A stretch of DNA of 64,000 bases from Sediminibacterium sp. Lineage in GTDB: Bacteria; Bacteroidota; Bacteroidia; Chitinophagales; Chitinophagaceae. Location: NCBI GenBank assembly GCA_016786865.1, contig JAEUVE010000022.1, forward strand, positions 1 through 64,000, written 5' to 3'. Shown piece by piece: positions 60,006 to 64,000 of the stretch (the stretch's first letter is position 1; each line of letters begins with the position of its first letter). A model generated the notes under the pieces. That model was not told where the DNA came from, made no database searches, and saw only the letters and a program-made list of their open reading frames with translations. The position numbers and the translations under genes are program-made.

Positions 60006-63000
60006 TTAGAGTTTCAGTATCCGTCGTGTACCGATGATTTGCCCTGGTCCGGTAAGCACCTGCAGATCGTAAATTCCTTTCGGCAATTCAGCAAGATTGA
60101 GATCGTACATTGTATTACCTGTTGCGGCAGTTGGAATCTTTTGATTGATCAGTACCAGTCCATTCAGGTTTACAAGCTTCACATAGGTCACTACATTGGG
60201 AACAGCAGTAAAAATAACCCTGGTGGAGGTTTGCACCGGATTAGGGAAAAGATAGATGCTTTGATTCTGTGCAATATCCGCCTTCACTTCTACCTCGCCA
60301 GATTGAGAAACACAACTGTTGGAATCGGATACCTGTACATAATAAGTACCCACGCCTGCATAAAATACTTTTAAGGAATCCCTGAGATCCGGAAGTCCGC
60401 TTAAGGGAAGACTGTTCCGGTACCAGGTGTATTTCCGGGCGATATTTCCTGAGTCCGGACTGGCAACCAGCAGCGCGGTATCCCCAGGCAATATGGATGC
60501 CCGGGTGGCGATTTTTAAAGCCGCACCCGGCAAAGCATGAACGGTTACTGCAATCCGCATCCGTTTGCTTTCACAGGTTTTAAGCGCATTGGATCTGGCA
60601 ACCCAATAGTTGGTGGTTCCGGTAAGCATGGTATTGGGAGTTGGTGCAGTCGGATCACCCACACCACCGGTACCTGTAGCATACCAGACCAGACTATCTC
60701 CCACAGCCGTCAATTGCTGTGCAGGAGCTTTAAAGCAAAGTTGAACATCTGCAACAGCAGGTGGTACAGGAATATATCCGGTATCCATTTGGTGCTCCTG
60801 TGTGGCAATAGTACATCCTGCAAAACTGGTCCCTGTAAATTTAAACAGCCCTTTATCCGGAGGCTTTACCGTAAACAGGGTATCGGTAAGCGAAAAACGC
60901 TGAACCCTGAAATTATTCATATCCGATACAAACAGATTTCCGTTTGCATCAATCATGGCATTGCCCGGGGCATTCAGTTGCTCCGCACCAGAACCAGGAC
61001 TGCCTCCCCCGGCAATCACCATTCCTTCGTTGCTACCAACCCGCCATTGCTTAATACGATTGGCGGTGCCACCTTCGGCGATGTACATCATCTGATGGTC
61101 GTCTACAAACACATTCATCGGAGCAACCAGCTGGTTGTTGTTGTTCCCTTTTCCCTTACCACCGGCAACCGTGATGCCGTATCCGGCATTCGGCGCCCAT
61201 TGTTGTATGCGGTCGTTTTGTGTATCTGCAATATAGAGGTTGCCAGCAGCATCTACGAATACACCCAGCGGAATATTCAGTTGTGTGGAGTCACTGCCCG
61301 GGAACAGACCACCGGCAACCGTTACACCTTTACCGGCGCCGGGAGCCCATTTTTGTATCCGGGAGTTCAGTGCGTCGGCGATGTAAATATGATCGTTGGC
61401 ATCTACAAAAACGCCCGCAGGATAAGACAGCTGGTCTGCTCTGCTACCCCTACCGTTGCCACCCGCAACGGTAGAGCCTGTGGTATCTCCGGGCATCCAG
61501 CGTTGAATGCGGTCATTATCGGTATCAGCTATATAAATGGCACCTCTGCTGTCTACATATACTGCAGAAGGATTCTTCAGTTGTCCTGCGCCGTTGCCGG
61601 GTCCTCTTCCTCCTGCCACCGTAATTCCGGAAGTAGCTCCCTGCGTCCATTTCTGTATGCGATGGTTCCATTGATCGCATACATACAAATTGCCCTTATC
61701 GTCTGTAAATACAAAGGTTGGACGCGAAAATTTAGATGCATCCACACCGGGCACAATACTACCGGCAACAATGGAAGCTCCTTTTTTCCAGCCGGCGGTA
61801 AAATCGGCAAGGGGCGAACGGTTGTATTCCCAGTTCACCGTTCTGAACTTAACAGAAGTTTTTACAGAAAGGTCTTCGCCTCCGATACAGGTAGGACCAT
61901 TCACATTAGCCACCGGCATGGGATTTACCCGAAGGGTGATATTGGCCGTACTCACACAACCATTTTTCAAAGTAGTACTTACGGTATACCTGGTGGTACT
62001 TAACGGAGCAGCAAATACAGAATCATTGTTGATTGTGCTCAACCCTGCAGCAGGACTCCAGGTAAATGAACCTGCATCATCTGCACTGGCTTTGATACCG
62101 GTACCCGTACCCTCGCAAAAAGCGGTCTGTCCGGCTTTAACGGAAACAGGTGAAGCCACCCGCATCTGCACAAATTCAGAACCGGTAGCACATCCGTTGA
62201 AAGCATATGCCTGTACTGCATACTGTCCTGTTACCGTTGTTTTTATCACAGAGTCGAGGCTGGTACCGGTCAGTAAAAATTTTTGAATCCGGTTATTTCT
62301 GGCATCGGCTATATACAAACCACCGGACAAATCAAAGGCAAGTGCCGAAGGCAGGTTCAACTGATTTTTCCCTGAACCGGCATTGCCATTTTCACTTCCT
62401 GCAACGGTCACCCCCAATGAATCATATGCAGCCCATCGTTGTACGCGGTTATTCCCTTTATCGGCTATGTATAAATTGCCCAGAGCATCTGCAATTACAC
62501 CGGATGGATAACTGAGTTGTTTTGCCTGGTATCCTACACCGTTACCACCAGCAACCACTACCCCGAATTCATATCCCCTGATGAAATAAATTACCCGGTG
62601 ATTACCGGCATCTGCCACATACACATTATAGTTGGCATCTACATATACTGCCTGTGGATTGTTCAGCTGATTGTTGAAACTGCCGGCCTCTCCGGTACCG
62701 GCAAGCTTTGAAATACTTTTGCCATCGGCCGTGATGCGCAGTACGCGGTGATTACCGGCATCTGCTACATACAGGCTGCCGGAATTGTCTACAAATATTC
62801 CCGCGGGAAAATTCAGTTGATTCAGACCGGAACCCTGTCCCTGTGTACCTGCAATGGTTTTGGCGGTAGTACTGCCGGACCGGAAATACTGTATCCTGTG
62901 GTTGTTCTGATCCACTACATACATATTTCCCTGTACATCTACATACACTGCTGTTGGATAATTCAGCTGATCTGCACCACTTCCTGCACCATTGCCGCCG

Positions 63001-64000
63001 GCAACGGTTGTGCCTACAATATCACCCGGTTTCCACAACTGAATACGGTGATTCAGCGGATCCGCTATATACACGTAGTTTTTATGATTCACATAAACAC
63101 CCGAAGGAAAATTCAGCTGTGCTGCAGTACCACCTGTACCATTGCCCCCTGCAACAACGGAAGCATCGGGCAACCAGGAAGGAAACTGCACACCTCCGAC
63201 CTGATTATTGGCATACCAAACCAGGGATGCCGGAATTCCGCCCTGCAGGCGGGTTGTAATGCTGGAAGCATCCGGAGACACGCAGTCTGTAGCTTTAATG
63301 AACGGTCTGATCCTTTCTCCCACAGTAATCGTTGCCGAAGCAGTAGTCGTACAACCGTTCATATTATCGGAGCTGATGCCGAACACAGTTGTGGTATCGG
63401 TAACTACCTGGTAAATGGAATCGTTCAGCCGTTTTACACCGGCAGCGGGTGTCCAGGTATAATTGCCCGAACCCACGAGCTTCACCAATGCAGTATCTCC
63501 TTTGCAAATAGCTGTTTTACCGGATACCTGTATAGGTAAATTTGCCAGGATGAACAGGGAATTAGCCGTTTGCACACATCCGGTGAAAGAATAAGCATTC
63601 ACACTGTATACGCCCTGGTACTCAGGGGTATAGTTGGGTGAAAGCGGAATAATAGCGTATTGCTGAACACGGCTGTTGTTCTGATCCAGAATAAAAAGGT
63701 TACCGGATGCGTCGAAGCTGAATGCAGAAGGTGCACTCAGTAAATCACCGGAGGATCCGCTGCTGCCGGAACTGCTGCCTGCAATGGTGGTTACACTGAG
63801 TGCATCCGGGCTCCAGCGCTGCACCCGGTGGTTACCGGCATCAAGCACATAAATATTACCACTGCCATCTACCCAAACATCCACAGGCTGATTGAGCTGG
63901 GCGGCAAAACTTCCTCTGCCGTTTCCACCGGCAACCGTAATTCCTTTGAGCGAGCCGGGTAAAAATTTCTGAACCCTGTGGTTGGCCGAATCAGCCACAT
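60006..64000 (-). CDS. Giant secreted NHL beta-propeller protein with T9SS sorting domain (N-terminus beyond window edge)
   Basis: The frame stays open to the right edge, so the N-terminus is missing; 1,330 residues counted from 63998 are seen. NHL repeats (TVAGGNG...QLNxPxxVxVD, GNxYVADxxNHRVQxW) come in blocks: at least three (one cut) at residues 1-115, six at about 278-575 and six at about 741-1036. Each block is followed by a Gly-Cys segment (SFTGC141, AFNGC603, SFAGC1062); the first two are followed by an Ig-like domain and the last by a Cys-containing linker. The C-terminus has the type A T9SS sorting domain (YLFPNPVQTSTRVIFTAVP, LAELPKGIYDLQVLTG, RRILKL). The protein is therefore exported and fixed to the surface or released. 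Function is probably binding or adhesion. Confidence 0.92.
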   Translation of the reverse strand, partial: VADSANHRVQKFLPGSLKGITVAGGNGRGSFAAQLNQPVDVWVDGSGNIYVLDAGNHRVQRWSPDALSVTTIAGSSSGSSGSSGDLLSAPSAFSFDASGNLFILDQNNSRVQQYAIIPLSPNYTPEYQGVYSVNAYSFTGCVQTANSLFILANLPIQVSGKTAICKGDTALVKLVGSGNYTWTPAAGVKRLNDSIYQVVTDTTTVFGISSDNMNGCTTTASATITVGERIRPFIKATDCVSPDASSITTRLQGGIPASLVWYANNQVGGVQFPSWLPDASVVAGGNGTGGTAAQLNFPSGVYVNHKNYVYIADPLNHRIQLWKPGDIVGTTVAGGNGAGSGADQLNYPTAVYVDVQGNMYVVDQNNHRIQYFRSGSTTAKTIAGTQGQGSGLNQLNFPAGIFVDNSGSLYVADAGNHRVLRITADGKSISKLAGTGEAGSFNNQLNNPQAVYVDANYNVYVADAGNHRVIYFIRGYEFGVVVAGGNGVGYQAKQLSYPSGVIADALGNLYIADKGNNRVQRWAAYDSLGVTVAGSENGNAGSGKNQLNLPSALAFDLSGGLYIADARNNRIQKFLLTGTSLDSVIKTTVTGQYAVQAYAFNGCATGSEFVQMRVASPVSVKAGQTAFCEGTGTGIKASADDAGSFTWSPAAGLSTINNDSVFAAPLSTTRYTVSTTLKNGCVSTANITLRVNPMPVANVNGPTCIGGEDLSVKTSVKFRTVNWEYNRSPLADFTAGWKKGASIVAGSIVPGVDASKFSRPTFVFTDDKGNLYVCDQWNHRIQKWTQGATSGITVAGGRGPGNGAGQLKNPSAVYVDSRGAIYIADTDNDRIQRWMPGDTTGSTVAGGNGRGSRADQLSYPAGVFVDANDHIYIADALNSRIQKWAPGAGKGVTVAGGLFPGSDSTQLNIPLGVFVDAAGNLYIADTQNDRIQQWAPNAGYGITVAGGKGKGNNNNQLVAPMNVFVDDHQMMYIAEGGTANRIKQWRVGSNEGMVIAGGGSPGSGAEQLNAPGNAMIDANGNLFVSDMNNFRVQRFSLTDTLFTVKPPDKGLFKFTGTSFAGCTIATQEHQMDTGYIPVPPAVADVQLCFKAPAQQLTAVGDSLVWYATGTGGVGDPTAPTPNTMLTGTTNYWVARSNALKTCESKRMRIAVTVHALPGAALKIATRASILPGDTALLVASPDSGNIARKYTWYRNSLPLSGLPDLRDSLKVFYAGVGTYYVQVSDSNSCVSQSGEVEVKADIAQNQSIYLFPNPVQTSTRVIFTAVPNVVTYVKLVNLNGLVLINQKIPTAATGNTMYDLNLAELPKGIYDLQVLTGPGQIIGTRRILKL
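60891..64000 (-). repeat. NHL repeats grouped in six-blade blocks, supra-repeat of about 460 residues
   Basis: Single NHL units recur about every 48-50 codons. Block 2 covers about 63167-62274 and block 3 about 61778-60891, each with six units starting at VAGG-like motifs. The cysteines closing the blocks are 462 and 459 residues apart, which shows that propeller, Gly-Cys segment and linker were duplicated as one unit of about 1.38 kb. Confidence 0.85.

Noticed and set aside
60537..62003. Long open frame of 488 codons on the plus strand inside the NHL gene
   Set aside because: It lies fully antisense to the repeats. Its sequence is rich in Cys, Ile and His in patterns that mirror the NHL repeat, with no domain of its own.
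60891..64000. Regularly spaced repeats considered as a CRISPR array
   Set aside because: Units are about 150 bases, degenerate at DNA level, in frame and encode NHL propeller blades. No cas genes are present.

Overview
The window comes from a Bacteroidota chromosome, most likely the family Chitinophagaceae. Support: a SusC/SusD pair with an N-terminal STN domain run by an ECF sigma factor and FecR; a type IX secretion C-terminal sorting domain; DUF6443 and YD/RHS proteins; many signal peptides ending in Gln after the cleavage site; and -7 promoter boxes of the form TAnnTTTG with few strong Shine-Dalgarno sites. No tRNA, rRNA, CRISPR array, insertion sequence or prophage was seen. The DNA is densely coding. 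The longest gap without a gene is about 280 bases.

Layout. 1-8829 (minus): a surface-protein cassette of a DUF6443/RHS protein cut by the left edge, a second RHS-type protein, a right-handed beta-helix protein with a fibre-like tail, and a coiled-coil protein with a probable outer-membrane barrel. A LuxR-type response regulator (9109-9765) is divergent from it. 9769-11710: an Lrp/AsnC regulator divergent from ahcY, with three evenly spaced boxes between them. 11871-17989: a TPR sensor kinase, a small barrel protein, GNAT, a PepSY-type membrane protein, a small alpha/beta protein and a Na/Pi cotransporter. 18018-21476: hppD, purK and a DUF3078 protein. 21596-28462 (plus): miaB, a sigma-54 activator, lptE, an unknown gene, secG, mltG and a BrkB-family gene, which together are a housekeeping and envelope-assembly run. 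28487-30801: trmH, a membrane protein, a queuosine-precursor transporter and a small membrane protein. 30859-36006 (plus): YfhO protein, two glycosyltransferases and a methyltransferase, probably building a surface glycan. 35981-40703 (minus): two tandem paralogous esterases, an M1 aminopeptidase and a HupE/UreJ protein. DUF6702 (40759) is divergent from these.

41269-57389 (minus) is one long co-directional block. GH1 beta-glucosidase, a DUF3472-FKBP fusion and an S10 peptidase lie upstream of sigma factor, FecR, SusC, SusD and a LamG lipoprotein. A strong terminator follows, then a GH144-like glucanase, an SGNH esterase, a PAP2 phosphatase and a CNNM/CorC protein. I read the core as a polysaccharide utilization locus, probably for beta-1,2-glucan. 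mgtE (57449) is divergent. prfB (58866-59958) needs a programmed +1 frameshift and is easily annotated short. The right end (60006-64000) holds the C-terminal 1,330 residues of a giant secreted protein made of six-bladed NHL propellers in a supra-repeat of about 460 residues, with a T9SS sorting domain.

Functions rest on motif recognition by eye. No database search was run.
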